DNA of 64,000 nucleotides, taken from positions 1 through 64,000 of the forward strand of contig JAVLRN010000007.1 in assembly GCA_032821775.1 (NCBI GenBank), in the 5' to 3' direction. The stretch comes from Sanguinoderma infundibulare. Its lineage: Eukaryota; Basidiomycota; Agaricomycetes; Polyporales; Polyporaceae. Shown in pieces: positions 1-9,564 of the stretch; positions within the stretch are counted from its first letter, which is position 1; every line of letters starts with the position of its first letter. Below the pieces are notes generated by a model. The model had not been told where the DNA came from, searched no databases, and was given only the letters and a program-made list of their open reading frames with translations. Both the position numbers and the translations under genes were made by a program.

Positions 1-159
1 CCCTAACCCTAACCCTAACCCTAACCCTAACCCTAACCCTAACCCTAACCCTAACCCTAACCCTAACCCTAACCCTAACCCTAACCCTAACCCTAACCCT
101 AACCCTAACCCTAACCCTAACCCTAACCCTAACCCTAACCCTAACCCTAACCCTAACCC
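1..159. repeat. Telomere, (CCCTAA)n
   Basis: About 26 uninterrupted CCCTAA units run from the first base to about position 159, where they change to unique sequence. This is the C-rich strand of the TTAGGG repeat used by filamentous fungi, oriented as expected for a left chromosome end, so base 1 is at or near the physical end of the chromosome. No variant units are visible. A degenerate CCTAACCCTGACCCC stretch near 523-538 is the only further telomere-like sequence. Confidence 0.98.
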
Positions 160-235
160 CGCTCGGAACATCTAAAATATTTGATCGGCATATATGTGCC
201 GGAGACAACGGGCCGCGCGGGGGCAGCGGCCCGTC

Positions 236-490
236 CGCGCTAAGACACGACTCCTGTGTCCGCGCTGAGACACGACTCCTGTGTCCGCGCTGAGACACGA
301 CTCCTGTGTCTGCGCTGAGACACGACTCATGTGTCCGCGCGGAGACACCACCTCTGTGTCCGCGCGGAGACACGTGTCATGTGTCCGCGCGGAGACACCA
401 CCCCTGTGTCCGCGCGGAGACACGTGTCATGTGTCCGCGCGGAGACACGGCCCTTGTGTCCGCGCGGACACAGCCCCCCTGTGTCCGCGC
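236..490. repeat. Subtelomeric 25-bp palindromic minisatellite
   Basis: About ten head-to-tail copies of a 25-bp unit lie between the telomere and the first unique sequence. Each unit carries GTGTC, a CG-rich spacer such as CGCGCGGA, and GACAC, so the array can form hairpins at every period. The left copies carry CTGAGACACGACTCCTGTG and the right copies change to CGGAGACACCACCTCTG, which suggests homogenisation in blocks. Open frames through this array (such as 281-673) are products of the repeat, not genes. Confidence 0.93.
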
Positions 491-811
491 ACTTTCACCA
501 AGGGGGTCCTAACATTGACCTACCCTAACCCTGACCCCGCCTACTCTAGCACCCCCTTCATTGGGATTGGGCCTGGTCGGTGCGAGCGTCAGCCCAGCGC
601 TGAAGGAACTGCTCGTTCTCCGCGGTATCGATGGACTGGCGGGCTTCGTCGTCGAGGAAGAACTGGGGGATAAAGCTGAGAAGCTCGGGGGAGGAGAACC
701 GAGGCCGTCGGCCCGTTGGGGGCCGTCCTGGAGGGACGCGTCCGTCACGCGTCATGTGAGGAGGAGTCGACGACAGCTGTCACGCTCACAGGGTGGAAGA
801 GCGCGACCTGC
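491..811. other. Subtelomeric spacer with a possible short minus-strand exon
   Basis: This is unique sequence between the minisatellite and the retroelement. It was continuous with position 9924 onward before the retroelement inserted. On the minus strand, 755-558 starts with ATG and encodes 65 residues containing a helix-like acidic segment (PQFFLDDEARQSIDTAENEQ). It could be an exon or a truncated gene end. I recognise no family, and no helicase signature of the telomere-linked type is present. Confidence 0.35.
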
Positions 812-1165
812 TGATACGCCTAGGGCGCTAAGAGTAGACCGGGATACCGATCAGAGGGTTAGGTACTAGGGGGGTTGAGTACCAACTCGAAACTGAGGCC
901 CTTCTGCCACAGCTTGAGTGGTTTATATATTGATGGTCATGAAGTCGTTACTACATTGTGATTACTAGGTCATGGTGGTCATGAGTAATCGTGACTAAGT
1001 CGTTACTGCATGCTTTGTAAGTATGGGTCCAGGATCGCTAAGCGGACAGTAAGCGAATGTATGTAGTTAGTAATCAAAGGTACACGGATGTGGGAAAGAT
1101 GACGGAGCGCTGATAAATACAGGAAAGAAATGAATAAGCGATGAATAAGCGCGCTGCGCGTGACA
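812..1165 (-). repeat. 3' LTR of the Ty3/Gypsy element
   Basis: This 354-bp direct repeat matches 9565-9918 along its whole length, and I found no difference when comparing the two copies by eye. Because the element reads on the minus strand, this left copy is its 3' LTR. Identical LTRs imply recent insertion, since both copies are made from one template during reverse transcription. Confidence 0.96.
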
Positions 1166-1179
1166 TGACCCCCTCCTCT
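1166..1179 (-). promoter_or_regulatory. Polypurine tract of the Ty3/Gypsy element
   Basis: Read on the minus strand, the bases just inside the 3' LTR are AGAGGAGGGGG followed by TCA and then the LTR start TGTCACGCG. A purine run abutting the 3' LTR is the expected primer for plus-strand DNA synthesis. The three-base TCA gap between the run and the LTR is slightly unusual. Confidence 0.7.
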
Positions 1180-1253
1180 AGAATCGAGTCCTCGCGATTC
1201 CGTGGAAATGAACACCCATTGGGGTCACCAACACGTGCCCTGGTCGTAACAGT

Positions 1254-1598
1254 TCACGGGTTGGTTAGAAGTCGATACAACCATTCCTGGGAGAACCACA
1301 CGTAGGCTTGACAGTAATCGCAATCGCAGATGGAGTCCACATCAGTGAGCCATTCATCGTAGATGTCCTCGAGGGTGTCGTAGCTGTCGAGGCACATGTA
1401 GGGGTAGAATGCGGGTGGGTACTCGATTTGGATGCGGTACAGGATGTCCCTGATGACGTGTGTGGGATGGTTGAATAGGTATTCGAAGGTGGAGCGGTTA
1501 TCGATGGAATCGAAGTGGAAAGGGATGGTGGCGTGACACTGGCAAGAGGGGTACATGATATAGGGAGGATCGGCTAGTTGTTGCGTGACGAGTGACAT
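1254..1598 (-). CDS. Small Cys-rich accessory ORF 2 of the retroelement (114 aa)
   Basis: An ATG-initiated frame lies in the 3' region of the element, after pol and before the 3' LTR. The protein has paired cysteines near its start (CQC) and near its end (CDCDYC), several aromatic residues and an acidic middle (DTLEDIYDEW). These features look like a folded small zinc-binding protein rather than chance translation. It overlaps the upstream 96-aa frame by 25 nt in the -1 frame, so the two may be read in sequence or be a split remnant of one gene. I do not recognise the family. It occupies the position where some retroelements carry env-like or accessory genes, but there is no signal peptide or membrane helix. 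Confidence 0.5.
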   Translation of the reverse strand: MSLVTQQLADPPYIMYPSCQCHATIPFHFDSIDNRSTFEYLFNHPTHVIRDILYRIQIEYPPAFYPYMCLDSYDTLEDIYDEWLTDVDSICDCDYCQAYVWFSQEWLYRLLTNP

Positions 1599-1864
1599 GA
1601 TGGTCGTCCGTGGAACTCGATGTGATGAGGGACAAATCGTCCGGTCTTCTTGTACCTGTAGTAAGCGATGGGGTAGTTATCGGCAAGGTACGAGTGTACG
1701 GCGATCTTGAAGTGAAGGCAACCACGCTCCTGTAGATCGTCGAATTCGGAGGTGTTGTAGTACCACTTGTCGGTAAAGATAACGACGATACAGCCAGTGC
1801 AGTGGGTGCAGGTGCTGCGGAGTTCGAGTAGGTCGCGATCAGGGTTGTAGTAGGTGTAAGACAT
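1574..1864 (-). CDS. Small Cys-rich accessory ORF 1 of the retroelement (96 aa)
   Basis: An ATG-initiated frame begins about 380 bp after the pol stop. The N-terminal third contains a CTHCTGC cluster followed by a hydrophobic strand (IVVIFTDKWYYNT), and the rest is rich in His, Tyr and Arg. Cysteine spacing CxxCxxC suggests metal binding. The frame overlaps the next small frame (1598-1254) by 25 nt with a -1 offset, the same relative offset seen between gag and pol. No family is recognised. It is inside the LTRs and so belongs to the element. Confidence 0.5.
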   Translation of the reverse strand: MSYTYYNPDRDLLELRSTCTHCTGCIVVIFTDKWYYNTSEFDDLQERGCLHFKIAVHSYLADNYPIAYYRYKKTGRFVPHHIEFHGRPSCHSSRNN

Positions 1865-2243
1865 GTTCCTACAGTTGATGTCACTTGTTGATCCTTTATA
1901 TCTTTTTCATGTGCCTGCATGTGTCATCGTGAATGTGTAAGAAGGTCCGTGTGTGTATCGTATGTGTAAGCGTATTATAAATAGAGTCTATTGATCACCG
2001 GATAAATAAGGTGAGCTGACTGAAGGAGGCTAAATATAGTGAAGGAGTGACTAAGCCCGGGAATTCCATTCCTCGCAAGGTGGGTGCGGAATGCCATTCC
2101 TGCCAAGGTGGTATACAATAGAGGTCCCACGGTAACCGGCTATTAAACTATCGAAGCATTAAGTAGGTCCGGCTTTGTAACCAAGAAGTAACTCTATCTT
2201 CGGTGATTATTAAAGAAATGTATAGTATGGGAACGCTACACAG
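1865..2243. other. Retroelement internal non-coding segment between pol and the small ORFs
   Basis: About 380 bp between the pol stop and the first small Cys-rich frame hold no convincing open frame. A short direct repeat is visible: GGAATTCCATTCCTCGCAAG near 2059 recurs as GGAATGCCATTCCTGCCAAG near 2087. This could be leader or intron for the downstream small frames, but I see no decisive splice pair. Confidence 0.4.
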
Positions 2244-5200
2244 TCACAGGTCCTTATCAGCAACAGCGTCCGATTTCCAGGCAGCATACTTTCGGTGCCA
2301 CTTGTCCCAACCTAGCCGTTCTGGATCATGGAAGCGAAGCGTTGCTCGTGGTGGGATTACGATCGTGGGTTCTCGTGGAGCAGTAGGATTAGCTTTGTGA
2401 TATGCGTCAGCTAAATCCTTCAGCTTGTACTCCTTGAGAAGCTTGGGGCGTGTGATCCACGTGTTTTCCGTGCGCAGCTTCTCTGTTTCTCCAATTTTCC
2501 ATCTGACTAGGTACTGAATTACACCACTTTTGAATCGTGAATCTAGAACTTCTGCGGGTACTGCCGAATCTCCAACCTTAGCAGGTGCAACTACGGCTGG
2601 CCGCTTCTGGTTAGGGAACTTTGGGTCGACAGACGGCTTGAGCAGTATCTCATTAAAGACTGGGTGTAAGCCCATCAACTTTCGTCCTAGTTTCAGCTCG
2701 TAGGCGGCCTTTCCGATCTTTGACTTGATCTGGAATGGACCCCACCATTTGTGATCAAGCTTCTTACTTGGGCGATCAGTTGTGATGTTTAGGGCTGAGA
2801 GGTAAACCCAATCTCCAACTTGATAATCTAGAGATTCTCGACGATGTTCGTCATAGTGGCGTTTCATGGCTTCCTTGGCGAGATTCAGCGCTTGCGCTGA
2901 CTGATCAGAAATCTCCTTCATCCGCTGTGTGAACTGCTCGGCAGATTCATTAGGGACTTCTTTAGCAATCTCTACGCCAGTGAAGGGTTCGAAACCATGA
3001 TTCAGGAAGAAAGGGGACTGTCCAGTGGACTCGTGCTTTCGAATCCGATGCGTATACATGGCCATGGAAAGGTGTTCAATCCAGTCTGTCATCTTATAGT
3101 TTAGGAACGCTCGGAGGTATGTTTCAATCTCCTGATTGACTCGTTCCGTCTGACCATCAGTTTGTGGATGATAAGCAGTACTGGGATTTCCCACTATACC
3201 GAGCTTCTTGTAGACGTTTTTGACAAACGACGACACGAAGTTAGATCCTCGGTCTGACCATATGCGGGTCGGCATCGAATGATTCGTAACCACATGCTGA
3301 ATGAAAAGGTTCGCATAGCCTTCGGAAGAAAGTTCATTGGAACAAGGGATAGCAATAAAGTCCTTAGACTTCATGTCTACGAAGACTAAAACAGCGTTCT
3401 TTCCATCAACTAACGGCATTCCGAGTATCATGTCCACGGAGACAAACTCCCAATTACGCGATGGCATAGGATTAGGATTGAGAGGAGCTGCTCGCTTTTT
3501 GTTATCAGATTTAGTTACTGCACATGTGGTACACCCTTTGACATAATCAGCGACATCTTTCTTGATAGAATGCCACCAATAAGAGCGTTGGACAAGCTCT
3601 TGCGTCTTTTTCTGACCAGGGTGTCCGGCAGTTACTGAATCATGATGTGATTGAATGATGCGTCCAATCAACGAGCGATCGTGTTCAGGAACGATTATCC
3701 TCCCCCTCCTATAGATGAAACCGTCCTCGTGTTTCTCGAACATCGGGTTTTGCCGTTCAAGTTCCTGCAACACAGATGCTTCTTGAATAGGGTACGAAGC
3801 TTTGATTGCTTCAATGAGATTTGATACCCCATCAATCTGAGTTACACGAAACCATTCAGGCTTCAAAAGGATAATATCGTCATTTTGGTCCATATCGTCC
3901 GAATGATCTGGACGTCTGGATAGACTATCAACCTTTTTCATGGTTGAACCCGGTTTGTGTACGAGTTCAAAATCGAAATCCTGAAGATCTATTTGCCATC
4001 TGGCTTGACGCGTGTTGAGTTTCTGCGGCTTTCGGAAGTACCCAAGATTCTGATGGTCATTCTGAATCTCAAAGGTTTGCCGCGCGCCAAGTAGGAAATG
4101 TCGCCACTCGTCCAGCGCAGTATGCACTGAAAGGAGTTCACGATCCCAAATGTCATAGTTCTTTTCGGCAGGAGTTAACGATTTCGATAGGTAAGCGAGG
4201 GGTTTCCATTGTCCATCTTGCAATTGCGAGAGCACCGCTCCGATCGCAAATTGCGAGGCATCGCATTCAACTCTAAACTTGTCATCGTCGTTTGGTATGG
4301 CGAGGATAGGGAATGTGGTGACGGTAAGTTTGAGTTGTTCGAATGCGGCTTGCTCATTAGAAGTCCATTGCCAATCGACTTTACCAGTAAGTCGATTTAG
4401 TGGTGCGGCGATCTTTGAGAAATCTTTGATAAACTTTCGGTAGAAGTTGACAAAACCGAGGAATTCCTGGACATGTCGCTTTTCGGTGGGTATCGGCCAA
4501 TCGGCGATTCCAGCGACTTTTACAGGATCCATCTCGATTTTTCCCGGAGAAATGATGTGTCCGAGGTACTCGGTGCGCTGAGTCTCGAATTCACACTTCT
4601 CAGGTTTACACGAAAGTCTATTTTCTCGTAAGATCTGTAGGACTTTTCGCACAACTTGACGATGTTCTTCTAATGTGGAAGTAAAGATGAGGATATCGTC
4701 TAGATAGACAATGACTTTTCCCTGCAAGATTAACTCGCGGAAAATATCGTTCATCATCATCTGAAACGTAGCAGGGGAATTGGATAGTCCGAAAAACATG
4801 ACAAGGGGCTCATAGAGTCCGCGGTTGGTAATGAATGCGGCTTTCTCCTCATCACCGTTCTGCATTCGGATGTTGTTGTATCCCCATCGGATGTCTAGCT
4901 TAGAGTAGTAATTGGCACCCTTGAGCTTGTCGAGTAGCTCATTGATTAGGGGCAATGGGTACTTATTCTTTTTTGTCATGGAGTTAAGCTTCCGATAGTC
5001 CTGAACAGGACGAAGCTTTCCATCCTTTTTCTTGACAAAGAAGAATGGTGCACCCCAAGGAGATTTCGATGTGCGAATTCTCCCTGTACTAAGGTTTTCC
5101 TCTAAGAATTCATCCAATTTCTGCTGTTCCTCGAGAGTCATGGGATAGAGCTTTCCACAATAGGGCTTGGCATCAGGTAAAAGTTCAATGACGTGATCAT

Positions 5201-6179
5201 ATGGACGATGTTCGGGTAGCGTATTGAACGAACGCTCCTCGAATACGTCAGTGTAATCCCTATAGTGTTCAGGGACTGACTCTTCAAACGTCTTAGAACC
5301 TTTTGTAGCATGATCTTTGATAGCAAGATCCATAGCAACGCTTTGCCTGCGTATTCGCTCTGATCGAGACTGTAAGTACTGCTTGGTATGTAGCATGAAG
5401 ATTCGTTCGTCATCGGATAAAATGCGTTCACAGGTAGAAGGACATCGATCGAACTCGATGGTTTTCTTCTTCCAATCGATCATCGGGTTATGGTGATTGA
5501 TCCACTCGTGTCCGAGGAATAAATCAGCTTTTCCGAGATCTGTGACTAAGAACTGCATTTTTTCTTGGTGATTTCCGATACGTACAAATAGTTCAACATA
5601 GTGGGTGATTAATCCACCAGTATTGGCTGAACCATCTGCATTGTAGACTTCAATGGCTTCTGGAAAAGGAACCATCTCTAGTCCAAATCTTCGTACTAAA
5701 TCTCGATGTACGCATGACCCGGTACAGCCAGTGTCCACAAGACCAACAAGATCCAAAGTGCGATTGGTTTTGGGATCTACGATGGTTAAAGGAACGTCTA
5801 GCTGTCGGCGACCTCCGAGACCGCGTGTTACAGCAAATAACTTAGGTCCAGTCGTCGTGATCGAAAAGGCGTTAGTTTTGACTTTGGGTGTCTGCACACT
5901 AGACGCTTTTTTCGATGTTTTTGGATTTTTTGAAGAGAAATTAAGCACGGATTCCCATCCGCCGCGCTGATCATTGCCTGTATGTTGGCTCTGATGATCA
6001 GACGTCTCTTCGGTAGTGGTACGATGTAACAGTACAGTAGTGTCCATATCAGTATGTAGGTTTTTCTGCTTTTCTGTATCCAAGACAGGTAAAGGAAAGG
6101 GTACCGTAACGAGAGGTGTACATAAGGAATCTATAGTAAAAGTGTCATTCAAGATAGGGTGCTCGAAGGGTGTGCTCAC
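2244..6179 (-). CDS. pol: Ty3/Gypsy Pol polyprotein (1311 codons)
   Basis: Pol is one long frame. Domains in order: aspartic protease with DTG at about residues 149-151; reverse transcriptase at about 340-600 with the catalytic YLDD at 492-495; RNase H at about 635-710 (VECDAS and WDRELL); integrase zinc domain with H846, H853, C883 and C886; integrase core with D916, D976 and E1012, the last two 35 residues apart as in DD35E; a GPF motif at about 1147; and a chromodomain-like segment at about 1208-1248 (YLVRWK). The frame lies -1 to gag and meets it at GTGA: the gag stop TGA overlaps the first GTG codon, and there is no ATG near. A frameshift or termination-reinitiation is therefore needed. 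No internal stop is present and all catalytic residues seen are intact. Confidence 0.97.
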   Translation of the reverse strand: MSTPFEHPILNDTFTIDSLCTPLVTVPFPLPVLDTEKQKNLHTDMDTTVLLHRTTTEETSDHQSQHTGNDQRGGWESVLNFSSKNPKTSKKASSVQTPKVKTNAFSITTTGPKLFAVTRGLGGRRQLDVPLTIVDPKTNRTLDLVGLVDTGCTGSCVHRDLVRRFGLEMVPFPEAIEVYNADGSANTGGLITHYVELFVRIGNHQEKMQFLVTDLGKADLFLGHEWINHHNPMIDWKKKTIEFDRCPSTCERILSDDERIFMLHTKQYLQSRSERIRRQSVAMDLAIKDHATKGSKTFEESVPEHYRDYTDVFEERSFNTLPEHRPYDHVIELLPDAKPYCGKLYPMTLEEQQKLDEFLEENLSTGRIRTSKSPWGAPFFFVKKKDGKLRPVQDYRKLNSMTKKNKYPLPLINELLDKLKGANYYSKLDIRWGYNNIRMQNGDEEKAAFITNRGLYEPLVMFFGLSNSPATFQMMMNDIFRELILQGKVIVYLDDILIFTSTLEEHRQVVRKVLQILRENRLSCKPEKCEFETQRTEYLGHIISPGKIEMDPVKVAGIADWPIPTEKRHVQEFLGFVNFYRKFIKDFSKIAAPLNRLTGKVDWQWTSNEQAAFEQLKLTVTTFPILAIPNDDDKFRVECDASQFAIGAVLSQLQDGQWKPLAYLSKSLTPAEKNYDIWDRELLSVHTALDEWRHFLLGARQTFEIQNDHQNLGYFRKPQKLNTRQARWQIDLQDFDFELVHKPGSTMKKVDSLSRRPDHSDDMDQNDDIILLKPEWFRVTQIDGVSNLIEAIKASYPIQEASVLQELERQNPMFEKHEDGFIYRRGRIIVPEHDRSLIGRIIQSHHDSVTAGHPGQKKTQELVQRSYWWHSIKKDVADYVKGCTTCAVTKSDNKKRAAPLNPNPMPSRNWEFVSVDMILGMPLVDGKNAVLVFVDMKSKDFIAIPCSNELSSEGYANLFIQHVVTNHSMPTRIWSDRGSNFVSSFVKNVYKKLGIVGNPSTAYHPQTDGQTERVNQEIETYLRAFLNYKMTDWIEHLSMAMYTHRIRKHESTGQSPFFLNHGFEPFTGVEIAKEVPNESAEQFTQRMKEISDQSAQALNLAKEAMKRHYDEHRRESLDYQVGDWVYLSALNITTDRPSKKLDHKWWGPFQIKSKIGKAAYELKLGRKLMGLHPVFNEILLKPSVDPKFPNQKRPAVVAPAKVGDSAVPAEVLDSRFKSGVIQYLVRWKIGETEKLRTENTWITRPKLLKEYKLKDLADAYHKANPTAPREPTIVIPPRATLRFHDPERLGWDKWHRKYAAWKSDAVADKDL

Positions 6180-7453
6180 TCCGAGCTCTCGATGAAATCC
6201 TCGACAATGGGGTAAGGGGATGCTTCGTCTTCTTGCTCTACTCCGCTGAGTATGTCCGTGAGTTCTTCAGGATTTTCGAGCGCGAAGCGTCGAAGTTGTT
6301 CCTGGAAGAAATCAAAACCTTCATCACTACTCTCCCAAACTCGTATAGCTTGTCCACGGTTGGGGAAATGCCAACGATCACCACAAGTGCCTTTAGCCTT
6401 GCGCGGCTGCTTGCACTTCTTGCAGATCGCATTGCCAATCCGATCTAGATCCATAGGTTGGCCCTGACCACTTCTTCCATAGTAGGTAGTACCTGTGCCA
6501 GTGTGATGATCTCCTCGGCGTTCAGGTGCTTGGTGAGCAGGTCTGAAGGGTACTTTTGGAGTAGGGGTGGTGGGATGGCGCTGGTGAGTGTTCGAGGAAG
6601 ATGACGATGTCGATGGTCGCTGGTACTGCCATGATATGGCTTGCGCCATGTATTGTCGTCGAGAGTCGTCGATCTTCTCGATGCGCGTCTTCCAACCTGT
6701 TTCAGGGTGGGCAGGATCTCGGTAGTCGGTCAGACCTGGGGGATTGCCGGTGTCATGGATGCGCTCGATGATCCGCTGGTCACAGGCACGCTTGCACAAG
6801 TTGACAACCTGCGCGGTGTTGAGCGTATACCCGGCCTTGGAACAGAGATCTTCAAACTCTCGGAAGAAAGTTTGTGCATCCCGACCCTTCATACGATACT
6901 GTTCCAGCTGGTACTGAGCTGTGACAGCTTCGTTCGGGTCCTTGAACGTTGCATCCATGGTAGTCCAAAAGGCTCTATCATCCTGGAAGGTCCAAGCGTT
7001 TGGGTAAGCAGCGGTGTTGAAATGGGCCTTCGTGAATGCGAGTCTCCATCCATCGATCGCGGAATTGCCTCGGCAGAGAGCAATTATTGAAGAGATGCCA
7101 TTATCTTTGTCAGCGCCGGCCACGTATACGGAAACGTCGGATTTCCACGTAGCGTATTTTGCTCGGTCGCCGTCGAAGTCCGCTGGGATAGGGATCTTGA
7201 TTCGACGGGCACGTTGCTGTGGGTTGAGGGCGGTGACAAGGTCATTGATGGCTGCGATGACATTGTTGATGTCCTGCTGCGCCATGTTGCTCGCCTGGGG
7301 TTGTACAGTTCCTGGTGGCGGTACTGTTCCTGAAGTGTGACTAGGAACGGGGATGGGCAGTTGAGCAATGGGCGCTGGGGCAGAGATGGGTGCGACTTCG
7401 GGAGTGGGATCTGCGTGTGGCTGTGTGGCTTCTTCGGCAATGGGGATGTCCAC
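6176..7453 (-). CDS. gag: Ty3/Gypsy Gag (capsid-nucleocapsid)
   Basis: Gag forms the particle that packages element RNA. The first ATG of this frame is at 7285 (codon 57 counted from 7453), but the frame stays open upstream to at least about 7800 and includes an acidic segment with a duplicated QQPIEV motif (near 7530 and 7470). The region after the ATG has capsid-like sequence (FDGDRAKYATWKSDVSVYV and a run of amphipathic helices). The C-terminal third has a degenerate zinc knuckle, CKKC then C and H (about residues 345-365). The stop overlaps pol by 4 nt, and no classic slippery heptamer is visible at the stop. The true N-terminus is uncertain: either the ATG at 7285 or a frameshift from the overlapping upstream frame. 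Confidence 0.88.
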   Translation of the reverse strand: MDIPIAEEATQPHADPTPEVAPISAPAPIAQLPIPVPSHTSGTVPPPGTVQPQASNMAQQDINNVIAAINDLVTALNPQQRARRIKIPIPADFDGDRAKYATWKSDVSVYVAGADKDNGISSIIALCRGNSAIDGWRLAFTKAHFNTAAYPNAWTFQDDRAFWTTMDATFKDPNEAVTAQYQLEQYRMKGRDAQTFFREFEDLCSKAGYTLNTAQVVNLCKRACDQRIIERIHDTGNPPGLTDYRDPAHPETGWKTRIEKIDDSRRQYMAQAISWQYQRPSTSSSSSNTHQRHPTTPTPKVPFRPAHQAPERRGDHHTGTGTTYYGRSGQGQPMDLDRIGNAICKKCKQPRKAKGTCGDRWHFPNRGQAIRVWESSDEGFDFFQEQLRRFALENPEELTDILSGVEQEDEASPYPIVEDFIESSE

Positions 7454-8286
7454 GGGTTCGTCAACTTCGATCGGCTGCTGGACGATCTGGTCTTCTGGTT
7501 CTGGATCTGGGGCTTCGACTTCAATTGGCTGCTGTTCTTCCTCAGAAGAGTCGTCGTCGTCAGGCGCTCTCCAACTGCCGGTGCGTACAACGGATGGTCC
7601 TGGCTCGGGTACAGGATCGGGCCAGTAGTCGCAGAGGTTTGGGAATTGTATACCAGACTGGAGTCTAGCACCGTTGTGTCTGTGGGGGCAGTATCGGTAG
7701 AAGCAGAAGTCGTGTTCGGTTCGAAGGGGATTGAAGACGTATGACCAGAAGTGATCGTTTGAACCAAGGACAAAGAGTCGGAAACGGAAGTGGATGAAGT
7801 GCCTGCAAAAGTGTTCCTGGACGGAGTGACTGTCAATGGCTTGGGTGTTTTGATAGCCTTTGCAGTCAGCTGCGGTTGGATTTGTGCTGTTTCGTCGTCG
7901 GTTGGGACACTTGCGGTAGATGCAGGATAACCAATCTCCTCCGTTTGGTCGTGTAGGATTAGCGACCCAATGTCTGTCGTGGTTTTCGGTGATGCGGTAT
8001 ACGTGAGCGGTGTTGAAACAGGGGAGTTCTGTGATGGAGTTTGCGGAAGCAATCTTGACTGACGAAGATGAGGGGAGATGTCCGATTCGAGGTCGTAGAT
8101 GAGTGAGGATATCTCGGAGCCTATCTGAGCACGGAGAAGTTTATCGTACAAAAGTGAGGAATCCAGACTGTACGTATCGATATGTATGGGGTTTTGTATA
8201 GTCGTAACGCGCCTGCACTTCGTGCGGACTGACGCGATTAATTGGGGATGGTAAAGAGTTGTAGGGTACCAGTAACACGACGCCAC
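7453..8286 (-). CDS. Ser/Thr/Pro-rich linker frame between ORF A and Gag
   Basis: This frame opens at 8286 and stays open to 7084, but beyond about 7560 the gag frame gives the more protein-like reading. It has no ATG in its useful part. It lies -1 to the preceding ORF A, which it overlaps by about 49 nt, and +1 to gag. The N-terminal 60 residues look structured (LLYDKLLRAQIGSEISSLIYD). The rest is Ser/Thr/Pro-rich, as in a flexible linker. I infer that it is translated only by frameshifting out of ORF A, or is joined by splicing. It could also be a decayed remnant. No family is recognised. Confidence 0.4.
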
Positions 8287-9404
8287 TGGTAGGTGCTGAT
8301 GATGGGAAGGACGAAAACAGTGAGTCCGATACGGATTTCGTCCGGGAGGTTCTTGAAGACGAGTGCGTTATGCGCTGCACTGCCTCCAAAGTGTCCAAGA
8401 GGGTAGATCTCTCCAAGATGCGTCTTGACGCCTAGAGAGAGGACTGGAGCACGAGGATACCACGTGAACTTGAGGATGAGGTGGATCTCGGCACAGTAGT
8501 CGGCTCGCTCTTGTCCCTGAAGATAGAGAGCTTCCAGGGAATGATAGCGTGTGACGATATTGGGGTTTCTGGGGATGATGACGCGATGGGTGAACGATGT
8601 GAAGGTAGCGAAGGACGGTGATGGATCGATGCCTTTGGCGTCTTTGCAATCCTTGAGGATCTGGTTAAAGACAACCCAGTAGGACTGTGGTTTCCACTGG
8701 TAGATCCGGCTGTAGGTTTTGTCCAATCGCTCGAGGAGGAACTCGCGTTGCCGTATTTGCAAGGGGGTAGGGGTAGCGAGTGTCTCTTCACGCTGTTGCG
8801 TAGTGACGAGGGTTCCGTCTGCTAGGTGCAAACGTCGTCTAGTGTCCCAGGAACCGGGATAGTTCAACCGGTATTGGGCGAAGTCTGATGCGGCTCGTTG
8901 GGTCCAAGAAGGGTAGTTTGGATAAGGAGTGTAGGGCTCGACTGTAACAGGAGCTGAGACAGGGGCTGTGATTGGTGCAGGGGTAGGGATAGGGTTTCGG
9001 CCCTGCGTGATCTCGCGAACGATCTCGATCGTCTGCGCCAAAAACTCCTCGGGGTTCTCGATTGTTGAGGGTACAGCGAGGGGTCTAGGTTGGCCGTGGG
9101 CGAGTCGTTCCTCGTGGATGGGAATCGGGATAGGTGGAGGTGAAGTGGCTCGGGATTCTGGCTGCGCCTCGGGAGTCCTGTAGCGCGGACTGAGGTTACC
9201 GGATGCGTCTGGTGTGTGCGGGGGTAAATGGTAAGCGGATGGACTGGATGCAACCGAAGCAGGTAGCGGCAAGGTAGACAGATCAAAATCCGTCGCCGCA
9301 GCGTCGGAAACAGGGTCAAGGGGCGCTTGATCAGGCAACCCGTCGACAATGGATCTCTCGTCGGATGCGAGGATGACCATCGATGTGAAGATCGGTGAAG
9401 ACAT
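8238..9404 (-). CDS. Retroelement ORF A, upstream of gag (388 aa)
   Basis: The first ATG of this frame is at 9404, about 160 nt inside the 5' LTR. The N-terminal half is Pro/Ser/Ala-rich (about residues 1-170). The C-terminal half is globular-looking, with well-spaced aromatics (for example YSRIYQWKPQSYWVVFNQIL and AEIHLILKFTWYP) and ends at 8238. No cysteine knuckle or known catalytic motif is visible. A separate structured frame before gag is not part of the usual Ty3 plan. It might be a second capsid-like protein or a captured host gene. It lies in the same frame as pol, two successive shifts away. Confidence 0.6.
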   Translation of the reverse strand: MSSPIFTSMVILASDERSIVDGLPDQAPLDPVSDAAATDFDLSTLPLPASVASSPSAYHLPPHTPDASGNLSPRYRTPEAQPESRATSPPPIPIPIHEERLAHGQPRPLAVPSTIENPEEFLAQTIEIVREITQGRNPIPTPAPITAPVSAPVTVEPYTPYPNYPSWTQRAASDFAQYRLNYPGSWDTRRRLHLADGTLVTTQQREETLATPTPLQIRQREFLLERLDKTYSRIYQWKPQSYWVVFNQILKDCKDAKGIDPSPSFATFTSFTHRVIIPRNPNIVTRYHSLEALYLQGQERADYCAEIHLILKFTWYPRAPVLSLGVKTHLGEIYPLGHFGGSAAHNALVFKNLPDEIRIGLTVFVLPIISTYQWRRVTGTLQLFTIPN

Positions 9405-9564
9405 GTCGAACCGAAGCAAGAGGTGAAAAGTTGAGAATGTCGCACTCACGATCTGAGACAAGTGGACAGAGCTGTATGCGGGTCTTCAGCACTTCTGGCT
9501 ACAGCTTGTAGGCTCCACCACAAGTTTGATCGGAGTAGATGCGACAGGGGTGAGTTTCGAGTTA

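Noticed and set aside
281..673. Open frames rich in Arg/Cys/His through the minisatellite
   Set aside because: They are translations of the 25-bp repeat; all three frames are open and repetitive, which is expected from the array, not a gene.
6170..6210. Programmed -1 slippery heptamer at the gag-pol junction
   Set aside because: No X XXY YYZ heptamer is visible in the gag frame near the TGA; the GTGA overlap alone is not enough to name the mechanism.
7084..7453. 3' part of the Ser/Thr-rich retroelement frame as a real protein end
   Set aside because: The gag frame over the same bases gives capsid-like sequence, so this part is a shadow.
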